A stretch of DNA of 64,000 nucleotides from Aquabacter spiritensis (lineage in GTDB: Bacteria > Pseudomonadota > Alphaproteobacteria > Rhizobiales > Xanthobacteraceae), in assembly GCF_004346185.1 (NCBI RefSeq), contig NZ_SMAI01000010.1, positions 124,001-188,000 on the forward strand. Reading direction: 5' to 3'. The position numbers and the translations under genes are program-made. The notes under the pieces are model-generated. The model ran no database searches, was not told the DNA's origin, and saw only the letters and a list, made by a program, of their open reading frames with translations. Shown here piece by piece: positions 34,340 through 43,900 of the stretch; position 1 is the stretch's first letter; every line of letters begins with the position of its first letter.

Positions 34340-35884
34340 TCATTCCGCGAACACCCGGTCGCGGCTCTTGCGCAAGGCCGGAAGGATTGCCGCGACCAGC
34401 ACCGCCAGCGCGATCAGCAGCAGGGCGGCGCTGATCGGCCGCTCCAGCACGCCGATCAGGCTGCCGCGCGTCATCAGCAGCGCGCGGCGCAGATTGTCCT
34501 CGATCAGCTTGCCGAGAACGAAGCCGAGCAGCAGCGGCGCCGGCTCGAAGCCGAGCTTGATCAGGCTGTAGCCGACCAGCGCGAAGCCGGCCGTCATCAC
34601 CACGTCGAGCGGGCTGTTATTGATCGAATAGATGCCGATGCAGGAGAAGACGAGGATGGTGGGGAAGAGCAGCCGGTAGGGCACCCGCAGCAGCCGGACC
34701 CAGAGCCCGATCAAAGGCAGATTGATGACCAGCAGCATCAGATTGCCGACCCACATCGAGGTGATCATGCCCCAGAACAGATCGGGGTTCCGGGTCATCA
34801 CCTGCGGGCCGGGAATGATGCCCTGGATGGTCATCGCGCCGACCATCAGCGCCATCACCGCATTGGGCGGCACGCCGAGGGTCAGAAGCGGGATGAAGGA
34901 GGTCTGCGCGCCGGCATTGTTGGCGCTTTCCGGCCCGGCCACGCCTTCGATCGCGCCGCGCCCGAAACGGCCCGGCTGGCGCGCCAGCTTCTTTTCCATG
35001 GAATAAGAGGCGAACGGCCCGAGCACCGCGCCGTTTCCGGGCAGGATGCCGAGCAGGGCGCCGATGAAGGTGCCGCGCACCACCGGCATCGCCGATTGCC
35101 GCAATTCGGCGGGCGAGGGCAGGAGCCGGCCGATCGGCTTCGACACGAGGTCGCGCTTCTCGTCGATCCCGAGATTCCGCAGCACCTCGGCAAAGCCGAA
35201 GATTCCCATGGCGAGCACGGCGAAATCGATGCCGTCGGCGAGCGGCGGGAAGCCGAAGGTGAGCCGCTCCTCGCCGGTTTCGAGGTCGGTCCCGACCGTC
35301 GACAGGAGCAGGCCGAGGAAGATCATCGCCATCGCCTTTGAGAGCGCGCCGTGCGCCAGCACGACGGCGAAGACCAGGCCCATGACCATGAGCGAGAAAT
35401 ATTCCGCCGGCCCGAACATCAGCGCCATGCGGGTGAGCGGCAGAGCGAGCGCGGCGATCACCAGAGTCGCGACGCAGCCGGCGAAGAAGGAGCCGAGCGC
35501 GGCGATGCCGAGCGCAGACCCGGCGCGCCCCTGCTTGGCCATCTCATGGCCGTCGATCGCGGTGACGACGGAGGTCGCCTCGCCGGGAATATTGACCAGA
35601 ATCGCGGTCGTCGAGCCGCCATATTGGGCGCCGTAATAGATCCCGGCGAGCATGATGAGCGCCCCGGTCGGCTCCAGGCCGAACGTGATGGGCAGCAGCA
35701 TGGTGATGGTGGCGATCGGCCCCACCCCCGGCAGCACGCCGATCAGCGTGCCGACCAGGCATCCGGTGAAGCACAGGAAGATGTTGACCGGCAGCGGCAC
35801 CACGCCGATCCCGGGAATGGCGACGTCGACGAGATGGAGGACGGCGGCAAAGCCCGTGCCGAGATTGCTGAGGATCTCCATCAC
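34340..35884 (-). CDS. tctA: Tripartite tricarboxylate transporter, large permease (TctA family)
   Basis: Inner-membrane transport protein of 514 residues with about 11-12 segments. Conserved blocks are GTLIGVLPGVGPIATITMLLP and YGAQYGGSTTAILVNIPGE (in parts), and GPESANNAGAQTSFIPLLTLGVP in the middle, all typical of TctA. It takes up di- or tricarboxylates with TctB and the periplasmic TctC. It starts 3 bp after tctB, so it is cotranscribed with it. It is the last gene of the carboxylate island and converges on the flavin monooxygenase. Confidence 0.93.
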   Translation of the reverse strand: MMEILSNLGTGFAAVLHLVDVAIPGIGVVPLPVNIFLCFTGCLVGTLIGVLPGVGPIATITMLLPITFGLEPTGALIMLAGIYYGAQYGGSTTAILVNIPGEATSVVTAIDGHEMAKQGRAGSALGIAALGSFFAGCVATLVIAALALPLTRMALMFGPAEYFSLMVMGLVFAVVLAHGALSKAMAMIFLGLLLSTVGTDLETGEERLTFGFPPLADGIDFAVLAMGIFGFAEVLRNLGIDEKRDLVSKPIGRLLPSPAELRQSAMPVVRGTFIGALLGILPGNGAVLGPFASYSMEKKLARQPGRFGRGAIEGVAGPESANNAGAQTSFIPLLTLGVPPNAVMALMVGAMTIQGIIPGPQVMTRNPDLFWGMITSMWVGNLMLLVINLPLIGLWVRLLRVPYRLLFPTILVFSCIGIYSINNSPLDVVMTAGFALVGYSLIKLGFEPAPLLLGFVLGKLIEDNLRRALLMTRGSLIGVLERPISAALLLIALAVLVAAILPALRKSRDRVFAE

Positions 35885-35887
35885 CCC

Positions 35888-36571
35888 TCACAGATAGACG
35901 ATGCCGGGGATGATCAGCGCCGGCACCGGCAGCTGCAGCACATATTTGAACAGGCCGACGCTGAGCAGGGTGACGGCGATCGCGAACACCACCAGTTCGC
36001 CGAACCGCGTGTCGGGGGCCGCGGCGCCGGAAATCAGCGCGAGCAGCGGGCCGGACACCAGCAGGCCGGCGGAGCGCACCGTCAAGGCGAAGGCGATCAC
36101 CCCGCCGATCACGAAGACCGGCCCGCGCAGGCCGCTCCGGTCGAGCCAGGTCGAGCGCCGCACGCACAGCACCGCGAGCGCCACCATCACCACGAGATAA
36201 AGCAGGCAGAAGACGAAGGCCGCCGGGGGCAGGCCGATCACGGCGCCGCCGGGAAGCAGGCTTCCTGCCGCCGCCGCCGCCGCGATCAAGGCGGCGATGA
36301 GCAGGACCGCGCTGAAATCGGCGAGGCGCACCGGCATTCCGTCCTGGACCACAGCGCTGGCGCAGAGGAAAAGGCCGAAGGCGGCGAGGCACAAAGTGAG
36401 GACGCGCGGCACCAGTCCCGGACCCATGACGAACAGAGTGCCCATCTCCAGACCCGCGGACGCGATCCAGGCGAGGCCGGCGAACCCCAGCAGGACCAGC
36501 CCGGCGGCGAGGTTCTGAGGGTCGCGCACCGCGGCGCGCGACGATCTCGGTCGGGGAGGGCGATGCGTCAT
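35888..36571 (-). CDS. tctB: Tripartite tricarboxylate transporter, small permease (TctB family)
   Basis: Small membrane subunit of 227 residues with about four segments, partner of TctA. Sequence conservation in this family is low; identification rests on size, hydrophobic pattern (LAAGLVLLGFAGLAWIASAGL and LLSVGLFKYVLQLPVPAL) and position between tctC and tctA. tctA begins 3 bp after its stop. The N-terminus is basic and Pro-rich. The gap to tctC upstream is 100 bp. Confidence 0.88.
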   Translation of the reverse strand: MTHRPPRPRSSRAAVRDPQNLAAGLVLLGFAGLAWIASAGLEMGTLFVMGPGLVPRVLTLCLAAFGLFLCASAVVQDGMPVRLADFSAVLLIAALIAAAAAAGSLLPGGAVIGLPPAAFVFCLLYLVVMVALAVLCVRRSTWLDRSGLRGPVFVIGGVIAFALTVRSAGLLVSGPLLALISGAAAPDTRFGELVVFAIAVTLLSVGLFKYVLQLPVPALIIPGIVYL

Positions 36572-36671
36572 GCCGCAAGCTCCGGCTTCAGGCGTTCGAG
36601 AACGGGCCGGTCCGCGGCGCCGGGACGGCGGCGCGGACCGGAGCGCGGGGAGACGGCCGTGCGGGCGCCGC

Positions 36672-37637
36672 CTATTGCTGCTGGACGGCGGCCTCGGCCT
36701 TCACCAGAGCCGCCCATTTCTCGATTTCCGTGCCGACATATTTTTTGAATTCGTCGGAGGAGGTGCCCGTCAGCTCGTAGCCGAGCCCCTTCAGCTTGGC
36801 GCTCGTCTCCGGCTCCTTCAGGATTTCGACGAAGGCGGTGTTGAGCTTCTGGACCAGATCGGGGGCCATGCCCGCCGGGCCGAAAAAGCCCCACCAATTG
36901 ACCATTTCGTAGCCCGGCAGGCCGGATTCGGCCATGGTCGGGATGTTGGGCAGGTTCGAGGCGCGCACCTTGGAGGTCACGGCGAGGCCGCGCAGCTGGC
37001 CGGCATCGACCGGCGCGGCGGCGGTGGGGGCCGAGCAGAACATATAGGGCAGCTGGCCGCCGAGAACCTGGGGCAGGGCCGGCGCCTCGCCCGGGAACGG
37101 CACGGCCACCGGGTTGATCTTGGCCATATTGTTGAAGAACATCGCCGCCATGAACGAGCCGTCGCCGCGCCCGCCGGTGGCGAAGCTCACCTCCTTCGGC
37201 CGCGCCTTGATATAAGCGATCAGCTCCTGGACGGTCTTGGGCGGGAAGGCCGGATTGGTGATCAGCACCAGCGGCGACCACGCGACCAGCGAGATCGGCG
37301 TGAAATCCTTCAGCGGGTCGTAGCCCAGATTGGGGTAGAGCGCCGGGGCGACCGCATGGGTGGTCTGGGTGGCGATCTGCAGCGTGCGTCCGTCCGGCGC
37401 CGCCTTGGCGACGTAGCGCGAGCCGATCTGGCCGGTGGCGCCGGCCTTGTTCTCGATGATGACCTGGGTGCCGAGCTTGTCCGCGAGCCGCGCGCCGATG
37501 ATGCGGGCGAGCGTGTCGGTGGTCCCGCCGGCCGCATAGGCGACGACGATCGAGATCGGCTGCTCGGCGCGCGCCGCCGGCGCTGCAATCGCAAGCGTCA
37601 GTGCCGCAAGGCCCGCGGCCACGGTTCGCAGAAACAT
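36672..37637 (-). CDS. tctC: Tripartite tricarboxylate transporter substrate-binding protein (TctC/Bug family)
   Basis: Periplasmic solute-binding protein of 321 residues with a clear signal peptide (FLRTVAAGLAALTLAIAAP then AARAEQ). The mature start PISIVVAYAAGGTTDTLARI is the Bug-family N-terminus; VIIENKAGATGQIG and GYEMVNWWGFFGPAGM are also typical. Bug proteins bind small carboxylates, usually in an open-lid mode. The 184-bp region upstream carries a dyad and a motif shared with the tcuA-regulator intergenic region, so tctCBA probably has its own regulated promoter within the island. Confidence 0.92.
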   Translation of the reverse strand: MFLRTVAAGLAALTLAIAAPAARAEQPISIVVAYAAGGTTDTLARIIGARLADKLGTQVIIENKAGATGQIGSRYVAKAAPDGRTLQIATQTTHAVAPALYPNLGYDPLKDFTPISLVAWSPLVLITNPAFPPKTVQELIAYIKARPKEVSFATGGRGDGSFMAAMFFNNMAKINPVAVPFPGEAPALPQVLGGQLPYMFCSAPTAAAPVDAGQLRGLAVTSKVRASNLPNIPTMAESGLPGYEMVNWWGFFGPAGMAPDLVQKLNTAFVEILKEPETSAKLKGLGYELTGTSSDEFKKYVGTEIEKWAALVKAEAAVQQQ

Positions 37638-37731
37638 GGCGTCTTCTCCCTGGGTGTTTTGATGAACCGTCTTCGGCGTGACGCGTCGCGGTTCTTTGGG
37701 CGGAGCTTAGGGGGGGCAGGGAGCGGATCAA

Positions 37732-37770
37732 ATACCGATTGCGAATCCGGTATGCAGTTTCGTTATCCTA
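37732..37770 (-). promoter_or_regulatory. Dyad and shared motif upstream of tctC
   Basis: ATACCGATT-GCG-AATC(C)GGTAT (37732-37753) is a 9-bp dyad with one extra C. It overlaps GTATGCA (37750-37756), followed by CGTTATCCTA (37761-37770). GTATGCA and CGTTATCCTA also occur in the same order and orientation at 43901-43931 before the flavoprotein gene, with a spacing longer by exactly 10 bases. They are candidate sites for the island's LysR/CysB-type regulator. Confidence 0.55.
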
Positions 37771-37821
37771 CCCCCAGTCAACTATTATGCTGCGCGATGT
37801 TCCTTCCGGCGGTTCGCTTGC

Positions 37822-39330
37822 TCAATCGGCGAACGGGTCGGCCGGCGCGCCGGTTGCGAGTTCCACCACCACGGTCTTGGTCTGGGTATATTCGTGGAGG
37901 ACTTCCAGCCCGTTCTCGCGGCCGATCCCGCTCATCTTGTAGCCGCCATAGGGCAGCATCCAATGCACCGGGCGGAACGTGTTGACCGAGACGAGCCCGG
38001 CCTCGATGCGGTGCGCGACGCGGTGGGCGCGGGAGACGTCCGAGGTCCACAGCCCACCCACCAAGCCATAATCCGTGTCGTTGGCGAGCGCGACGGCATG
38101 GTCCTCGTCGTCGAACGGCATCACCGCCGCGACCGGGCCGAACACCTCCTCCTGGGCGAGGCGGGAGGTGTTCTCGACATCGACGAACACGGTCGGCTCG
38201 ATGAAATAGCCGCGCGGCTGGTGCGGCGGCCGTCGGCCGCCGGAAAGAACATGGCCGCCCGCCTCGCGCCCGAGCGCGATATAGCGCTCGGTCTTGGCCA
38301 GCTGCTCGGCCGAGGTCTGCGGGCCGATATGGGTTTTGGGGTCGAGCGGATCGCCGGTCCGGATGCGCTGCGCGCGCTCCGCCATGCGTTCTGCGAAGGC
38401 CCGCGCCAACGGGCGCTCGACGAAGATCCGCGAGCCCGCCGAACAGGATTGGCCGGTGGAGCGGAAGGCGCTGTGCAGCGCGACCGTGAGCGCCTTCTCG
38501 ATGTCGGCGTCCGCGAACACGATGTAAGGCGACTTGCCGCCGCATTCGAAGGTGCAGCGCTTCAGCGTCGCCGCCCCCGCCTGCATGATCTTCTGCGCGG
38601 TGCGGTGATCGCCGGTGAACGACACCTTGGCGACCCCCTTATGGGCGACCAGAGCCGCACCCGCGATCTCGCCGAACCCCGGCACGACATTCACGACGCC
38701 GGCGGGGAAGCCGGCTTCCGCGACCAAAGCGGCGAGGGCGAGGAGGCTCGCGGGGGTCTGCTCCGCCGGCTTCAGGACCAGCGTATTGCCGGCCGCCAGC
38801 GCCGGACCGAGTTTCCAGGAGCAGAGCGAAATGGGGGAATTCCACGGCAGGATCGCCGCCACGACGCCGACCGGCTCGCGCCGGGTATAAGCCAGCGCAT
38901 CGGGCCGGAACGGGATCTGCGCGCCGTTGATCTTGTCCGCCGCGCCGGCGAAGAAGGTGATCCAGTCTGCGGCGCGGGCGATTTCGCTTTTGGTGTCGCG
39001 CAGCGGCTTGCCATTGTCGCGGCTCTCGATCTCGGCGAGCGCGGCCGCGTCCCGCCGCATCAGAGCCGCGAGGCGCAGCATCAGTTCGCCGCGCTGGCTC
39101 GGGGTGAGCCGGCTCCAGGGACCGTGCAGGGCGGCCCGCGCCGCCGCGACGGCGTCGTCGACATCCGCCGCGTCCGCCTCCGCGACCTCGGCCCACACCT
39201 CTTCGGTCGCGGGATCGATCGAGCGGATCCGCCGGCCGGAGCGCGGCGCCACCCATTCGCCGCCGATGAACAGTGTGTCGAAGCGGCGCAGCGCGGTGGC
39301 GGGGCGGGGCGACTCGGAGGTCAGGGCCAT
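37822..39330 (-). CDS. NAD(P)-dependent aldehyde dehydrogenase
   Basis: Aldehyde dehydrogenase superfamily enzyme of 502 residues, oxidising an aldehyde to the acid. Cofactor and catalytic elements are present: LPWNSPISLCSWKLGPALAAG (in part), FECGGKSPYIVFADAD with the general-base Glu, and STGQSCSAGSRIFVE with the nucleophilic Cys. Asn in WNSP is kept. It begins 3 bp after the stop of the MmgE/PrpD gene at 39334, so it is in the same transcript. In this island it probably handles a semialdehyde intermediate; the substrate is inference. Confidence 0.92.
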   Translation of the reverse strand: MALTSESPRPATALRRFDTLFIGGEWVAPRSGRRIRSIDPATEEVWAEVAEADAADVDDAVAAARAALHGPWSRLTPSQRGELMLRLAALMRRDAAALAEIESRDNGKPLRDTKSEIARAADWITFFAGAADKINGAQIPFRPDALAYTRREPVGVVAAILPWNSPISLCSWKLGPALAAGNTLVLKPAEQTPASLLALAALVAEAGFPAGVVNVVPGFGEIAGAALVAHKGVAKVSFTGDHRTAQKIMQAGAATLKRCTFECGGKSPYIVFADADIEKALTVALHSAFRSTGQSCSAGSRIFVERPLARAFAERMAERAQRIRTGDPLDPKTHIGPQTSAEQLAKTERYIALGREAGGHVLSGGRRPPHQPRGYFIEPTVFVDVENTSRLAQEEVFGPVAAVMPFDDEDHAVALANDTDYGLVGGLWTSDVSRAHRVAHRIEAGLVSVNTFRPVHWMLPYGGYKMSGIGRENGLEVLHEYTQTKTVVVELATGAPADPFAD

Positions 39331-39333
39331 GGC

Positions 39334-40770
39334 TCAGACCGCCTCCGCCACCGGCCGCCGCGCCGCTTCGGCCGCGATCCGGCGGAACAATGCGTCGACC
39401 GGCGCGCTCTCGGCGGTCTGCGTCAGCGCCGCGCCGACCGCGCGGGCCTCCGGGCCGAACAGCCAGGAGGCGTTGCGGGCGAACTTGTCGAGCACATCGT
39501 CCGGGGTGAGCGCCGCCTCGGGCGAGCCGGGATGAAAGCGCACGTGGCGGCGGTAGAGCTTGCCTTTGGCGGTGACTTCCAGGATCGCCGGGCAGTGCTG
39601 GGGATAATCCGAATCGGGATCCTCGGAGGACACGACCAGGGCCGCGATCCGCCGCACCACCGGGTCGGACAGGCGCTCGACGCGGAACGATTCGACGTCG
39701 ACATCGCCGTGCACCAGGGTCGTCGCGACGCCGTAGGGCAGGCTGAAGCGCGCCTCGTGGGGATGGCTCGGCGCCAGTTTGCGGTCCTTCGGCTCGGTGA
39801 CCAAAGTCAGGCCCGGCTCGGCCAATTGGCAGGAAATGCGCTCGATCGCGTCGAGCCCGACCCCGTCGGCGCGCAGCTCGGCGCGGATCTGCTTGCCGCC
39901 CTCGATGAAGGCGTGCAGCAACTGACAGCAGGGATAGGGCTTGTAGGCGGTCTCCGGCGTGTACCAGCGGCTGCCGAGGCCCTCCGCCGCGATCGCGAAA
40001 TCGAGCGCGCCGGTGATCGGCGTAAGGAAGCAGGAGAAGAAGCCGAACTTGCCCTCGAACACCGAGGCCGGACCGGTGATGCCGGCGCGCGCGAGATCGA
40101 GGGCGAGGATGCCGGAATGTGCCCCCCAGCCGCCATGCAGGATCTTGGAGGTCGAGCCGGTCCGCGTCGCCTCCTGGATGCCGGCGGCGAAGGTGCCGAC
40201 GATGCCGAGCGCGTCGACGATCTCGGCCGGCGTCGCCTTCAGGAGGGAGCCGATCGCCGCCACGGTGCCGAACCCGCCGAGCAGCGAGGAGGTGTGGTAG
40301 CCACGCTCCAGAAACCGGTCGCCGGCGACGAAGCCGAGGCGGATCATGACCTCATAGCCGACCGTGACGGCGGTGATCGCGTCGGCGAGGTCGAGGCCGT
40401 TGGCCTGCGCCACCGCGAGCACGGCCGGGGTGACGGTCGAGCCGGGGCGCGCCAGCGAGGAGCCGTGCTTGTCGTCCATTTCGAGCGCCTGGGCGAGCGC
40501 GCCGTTGAGCAGCGCCGCCATTTCCGGGCGCACGCTGGATCCGATGCCGATGACGCTGGCGCCCGGGCCCGCCCATTGCCGTGCCAGCTTCGCCGCCGCC
40601 TGGCCGCTCTCCTCGCGCGGGCTCGCCCCGGCGATGCACACCCCGATCGAATCGACCATGTGCCAGAGCGCGGCGGTGCGGACTTCCGCCGGGATGCGGT
40701 CGAAGCTGAGGCCCGACGCGAAATCGGCGAGCGTGTGGGCGAGCATGCGCTCGGATGTCGGCTGTCCCAT
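39334..40770 (-). CDS. MmgE/PrpD family protein (copy B)
   Basis: Protein of 478 residues in the MmgE/PrpD superfamily, which includes 2-methylcitrate dehydratase, cis-aconitate decarboxylase and iminodisuccinate epimerase. Typical blocks are HMVDSIGVCIAGASP near the start, LEMDDKHGSSLARPGSTVTPAVLAVA (in part) and a Pro-Cys-Cys motif YKPYPCCQLLHAFIEGG. The ATG at 40770 gives the usual N-terminus; upstream residues look non-coding. It differs clearly from the neighbouring copy, so the two are not recent duplicates. Which reaction it performs is not decidable from sequence alone. Confidence 0.9.
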   Translation of the reverse strand: MGQPTSERMLAHTLADFASGLSFDRIPAEVRTAALWHMVDSIGVCIAGASPREESGQAAAKLARQWAGPGASVIGIGSSVRPEMAALLNGALAQALEMDDKHGSSLARPGSTVTPAVLAVAQANGLDLADAITAVTVGYEVMIRLGFVAGDRFLERGYHTSSLLGGFGTVAAIGSLLKATPAEIVDALGIVGTFAAGIQEATRTGSTSKILHGGWGAHSGILALDLARAGITGPASVFEGKFGFFSCFLTPITGALDFAIAAEGLGSRWYTPETAYKPYPCCQLLHAFIEGGKQIRAELRADGVGLDAIERISCQLAEPGLTLVTEPKDRKLAPSHPHEARFSLPYGVATTLVHGDVDVESFRVERLSDPVVRRIAALVVSSEDPDSDYPQHCPAILEVTAKGKLYRRHVRFHPGSPEAALTPDDVLDKFARNASWLFGPEARAVGAALTQTAESAPVDALFRRIAAEAARRPVAEAV

Positions 40771-40800
40771 GGTCCCTGTCCCTTCGGAAATGCGAGAAAG

Positions 40801-40822
40801 CCTCCCCCGCGGACGGGGGAGG
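40801..40822 (-). terminator. Perfect 9-bp hairpin between the two MmgE/PrpD genes
   Basis: CCTCCCCCG (40801-40809) pairs with CGGGGGAGG (40814-40822). On the minus strand only CTTTCTC follows, so it is a weak terminator or an intra-operon stem that sets relative expression. Confidence 0.4.
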
Positions 40823-40832
40823 GGGCGGCCCG

Positions 40833-42233
40833 TCAGCGCACCTTCTGCAGGGCTGCGCCGAGCGTGCCGGCCGGAGCCGCCTGGGTCTCCAGCGTCGAGA
40901 CGATGGCTTCCACCTCGGCGACCGCCGCGGCGGTGAGGCGACGGCCCGCGAGGTCGCGGAACTTCGCCTTCAGCGTCTCGTCCGAAAGCGGGTTTTTCCA
41001 ATGGCCGGAGCGGTAGGTCTGGGCATGGGTGAAGCGTTCGCCCGATTTGGTCGTCACGGTCACCCGCACCGCCCGCATTTCATGCGGCCCGAGCGCGTCG
41101 AGGTCGGGCGCGACCACCACTTCGACGCGGTTGGCGAGATCGAGGATCTTCGGATCGCGCAGCTTGTCGTCGCTATATTGGTCGACGAAGGCGTTGCCCT
41201 CCAGCAGCGTCACCGCGGCGGTATAGGGCAGGTTCATCTGCGCCGTGATGGTCTCCGCCGGAACATAGGGCCAGCCGCAATGGCGGTGCACCATTTCGGT
41301 GGTCTCGACCAAAACCCCGGCGACGTCCTCGCCCGTCACGCCGTGCGTCTCCCGGATCGCACGCAGCGCGTCGACCGAGGTCTGGCTGGAGGCGAGCGAG
41401 GAATAGCGCTTGAAGCCGTTGTGGCGCATCTCGAACGCGGTGCCGAGCCCGTTGGTGGCATAGCTGAGATCGTATTGCGCGGCATAGGTCGAGCAGAAGC
41501 CGCCATAAGGCGCTTCGAGCACGTTGCGCACGCCGGTCAGGCCTTCCTTCGCGCACATGGCGGCGAGGATGCCGTTCTGCGCCGCCTTGCCGGAATGGAA
41601 GCGCTTGGCCATCGCGCCATATTGCGAGGCCATCAGGCCGGCGGCCTGCGAGCCGGCGAGGCCGAGCGCGCTGACGAACTGATCCACGTCGAGGCCCAGC
41701 AGCTTGCCGATCGCGGCGGCGGAGGCGAAGGTCGAGGTCAGGCCGCAGGGGTGGAAGCCGCGCGTGAAGGCATGCGGCGACACGGTATTGCCGATGCGGG
41801 TGCCGCATTCGTAGCCGACCACGGTGGCGAGGATCAGGTCCTTGCCGTCGAACGGGCCGAAGGCCTCGGCGACCGCGAGCACCGCGGGCACGACGCCGGC
41901 GCCGTAATGCGACATCGACTGGTCGTGGCAATCATCCAGCTCGAAGCCTTGCGCGGCGGTGCCGTTGATCAAGGCGGCGCCGGTCGGGTCGGCGCGCAGC
42001 GGCATGCCGAAGGCGCTCGCGCTGCCGGCCTGGCCGAGCTTTTCCACGACGCGGGCGACGGCGAGCGTCCACGGCTTGTCCGAGCCGAAGATCGAGCAGC
42101 CGAGGCTGTCGAGGATGCATTGCTTGGCATTGACCACGAGGTCCGCCGGAAGGTCCTCGTAGCGCAGACCGACGGAGAATTCGGCCAGAGCGCGGGTGGG
42201 GGAGGTAACGGTCGGGTCGACGGCGACGTTCAT
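40833..42233 (-). CDS. MmgE/PrpD family protein (copy A)
   Basis: Protein of 466 residues in the MmgE/PrpD superfamily. Signatures are CILDSLGCSIFGSDKPWT, AQGFELDDCHDQSMSHYGAGVVPAVLAVAEAFG (in part) with the active-site-region Asp-Asp and His, and RYSSLASSQTSVDAL. The C-terminal domain includes TTKSGERFTHAQTYRSGHWKNPLS (in part), as in PrpD. It lies 58 bp after the flavoprotein gene and 62 bp before copy B. Two different PrpD-like enzymes in series suggest two successive steps, for example a dehydratase and an isomerase, on a carboxylate. Confidence 0.9.
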   Translation of the reverse strand: MNVAVDPTVTSPTRALAEFSVGLRYEDLPADLVVNAKQCILDSLGCSIFGSDKPWTLAVARVVEKLGQAGSASAFGMPLRADPTGAALINGTAAQGFELDDCHDQSMSHYGAGVVPAVLAVAEAFGPFDGKDLILATVVGYECGTRIGNTVSPHAFTRGFHPCGLTSTFASAAAIGKLLGLDVDQFVSALGLAGSQAAGLMASQYGAMAKRFHSGKAAQNGILAAMCAKEGLTGVRNVLEAPYGGFCSTYAAQYDLSYATNGLGTAFEMRHNGFKRYSSLASSQTSVDALRAIRETHGVTGEDVAGVLVETTEMVHRHCGWPYVPAETITAQMNLPYTAAVTLLEGNAFVDQYSDDKLRDPKILDLANRVEVVVAPDLDALGPHEMRAVRVTVTTKSGERFTHAQTYRSGHWKNPLSDETLKAKFRDLAGRRLTAAAVAEVEAIVSTLETQAAPAGTLGAALQKVR

Positions 42234-42291
42234 CGAAACTGCTCCTTGGATCGTTAGCGGGCGGTGCGCCGGCCGGCGGCCGGCGGCGGCC

Positions 42292-43827
42292 TCAGCCGAA
42301 TTTGCGGGCGGCGACCGGTGCGTCCGTGCTCCGGCCGAGAGCGAAGAGGGCCGCGCTGCGGCCCGCGAGCCGGCCGAACACCGCCCCGGAAGTCAGGCCC
42401 GAGGCGCCGGGATAGTTGAAGTAGAAGATGCCGCCGACCATCTCGCCGGCCGCGAACAGGCCGCCGATCGGCGCCTGTGCCGTGTTCACCACCTGCGCGG
42501 AATTGGTCACGCGCACCCCGCCGAAGGTGAAGGTGACGCCGCAGGTCACGGCATAGGCCTCGTAAGGCGGCGTATCGATCTTGCACGCCCAGTTCGAGCG
42601 CGGCACCGGCAGGCCCGGGGCGCCGCGCCCGTCCTTGACGTTGGGATTGAACGGCACGTCGTCCTGCACCGCCGCGTTGAAGGCGGCCAGCGTCTGGAGG
42701 AACTGGGCCTTGTCGACCTCTTCGATCTTGTCGGCGAGGGCTTCGAGCGTGTCGGCGGTGAATTTGGTGACGTTGCGGGCGCGGTATTCGTCGCGCAGCA
42801 GGTGGCGGGTCTTGGCGTCGTAGATCTGCCAGGCCACCTGCCCGGGCTGGGCCAGCACCGCCTGGCCGTATTTGGCATAGGTGTAGTTGCGGAAGTCCGC
42901 GCCCTCGTCGATGAAGCGGTGGCCGTCTTTGTTGACCACCACGGCGAAGGGGTAGGAGTGGCGCTGATATTGCGGCGTCACGTTGAGGTCGCCGAAATCG
43001 CTGGCATAGCGCTCCCAGGCGGTGGCGTGGCAGCCGGACCAGTGGCCGCAGGGCTGGGCGCCGATCTTCAGCGCCATGTCGAGGCCGTCCCCGGTGTTGA
43101 AGCGGGTGCCGCGCACCTTGGCGAGGTCCCAACCCGGTCCGAGATAGCGGGCGCGCCATTCGGCGTTCGCCTCGAACCCGCCGCAGGCGAGGATCACCGC
43201 GCCGCCGCGCAGCGTATGGCTCGCCCCCTCATACTGGAGGACGACGCCCTGCACGCCGGCATCGTCGTGCACCAGCTCGCGCACCCAGGCCTCGTAGAGA
43301 ATGTCCACGCCCTTCTTCTCGGCGGCGGCATAGAGCGCGTCGACGAGGCCCGGCCCGCCCGAGGCGACGACCATGGTCGCGCCGCCCCAGAATTTGAACC
43401 GTCCGTCGACCTTGAACGCCTGCCGGCCGAAATTCGGCATGAAGCGCACGCCCTGGTCGCGCATCCACAGCATGGTGGCCTTGCTGTTGCGCACCAGGAT
43501 CTCGCACAGGTCCGGATCGGTCCGATACTGGGTGATCCGGGCCATGTCGTCGAAGAAATCATCCTCGGTATAGCTGCCGAAATCCGCGCTCTCGACCTCG
43601 GCGTCGGTCAGGTCCGGGGCGAAGGCGCGGATGTCGTCCGCGCCCTCATAGACCACCCGCATCAGGCCGTCGGTATAGGCCGAATTGCCGCCCCGCTCGG
43701 CGTGGGGCGCGCGCTCCAGCATCAGCACGCTGGCGCCCTGTTCGCGCGCCGACAAGGCCGCGCACAGAGCCGCATTGCCCCCGCCGACCACGATCACGTC
43801 ATACCGTTTGCTGGAAAACTCTGTCAT
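42292..43827 (-). CDS. FAD-dependent tricarballylate dehydrogenase-like protein (TcuA family)
   Basis: Flavoprotein of 511 residues in the fumarate reductase/succinate dehydrogenase superfamily. The FAD site is YDVIVVGGGNAALCAALSA, followed by ERAPHAERGGNSAYTDG, and the C-terminal GGIFYFNYPGASGLTSGAVFGRLAG (in part). These blocks match TcuA, which oxidises tricarballylate to cis-aconitate. The usual partner TcuB (iron-sulfur/heme electron acceptor) is absent from the island, so electrons must go elsewhere or the substrate differs. The ATG at 43827 follows CAGGAG. It is divergent from the CysB-type regulator and heads the seven-gene set. Confidence 0.85.
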   Translation of the reverse strand: MTEFSSKRYDVIVVGGGNAALCAALSAREQGASVLMLERAPHAERGGNSAYTDGLMRVVYEGADDIRAFAPDLTDAEVESADFGSYTEDDFFDDMARITQYRTDPDLCEILVRNSKATMLWMRDQGVRFMPNFGRQAFKVDGRFKFWGGATMVVASGGPGLVDALYAAAEKKGVDILYEAWVRELVHDDAGVQGVVLQYEGASHTLRGGAVILACGGFEANAEWRARYLGPGWDLAKVRGTRFNTGDGLDMALKIGAQPCGHWSGCHATAWERYASDFGDLNVTPQYQRHSYPFAVVVNKDGHRFIDEGADFRNYTYAKYGQAVLAQPGQVAWQIYDAKTRHLLRDEYRARNVTKFTADTLEALADKIEEVDKAQFLQTLAAFNAAVQDDVPFNPNVKDGRGAPGLPVPRSNWACKIDTPPYEAYAVTCGVTFTFGGVRVTNSAQVVNTAQAPIGGLFAAGEMVGGIFYFNYPGASGLTSGAVFGRLAGRSAALFALGRSTDAPVAARKFG

Positions 43828-43900
43828 GGAGCGCGACTCCTGTGCGCAGGGGTCTTGCCGCCCCCGCTCCGTCCACGCGCCGAGCATTAGTCCGCAGCCA

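Noticed and set aside
37894-41016. 1040-codon plus-strand open frame over the aldehyde dehydrogenase and MmgE/PrpD genes
   Set aside because: Antisense shadow of two conserved enzymes, composed of GC-rich codon complement.
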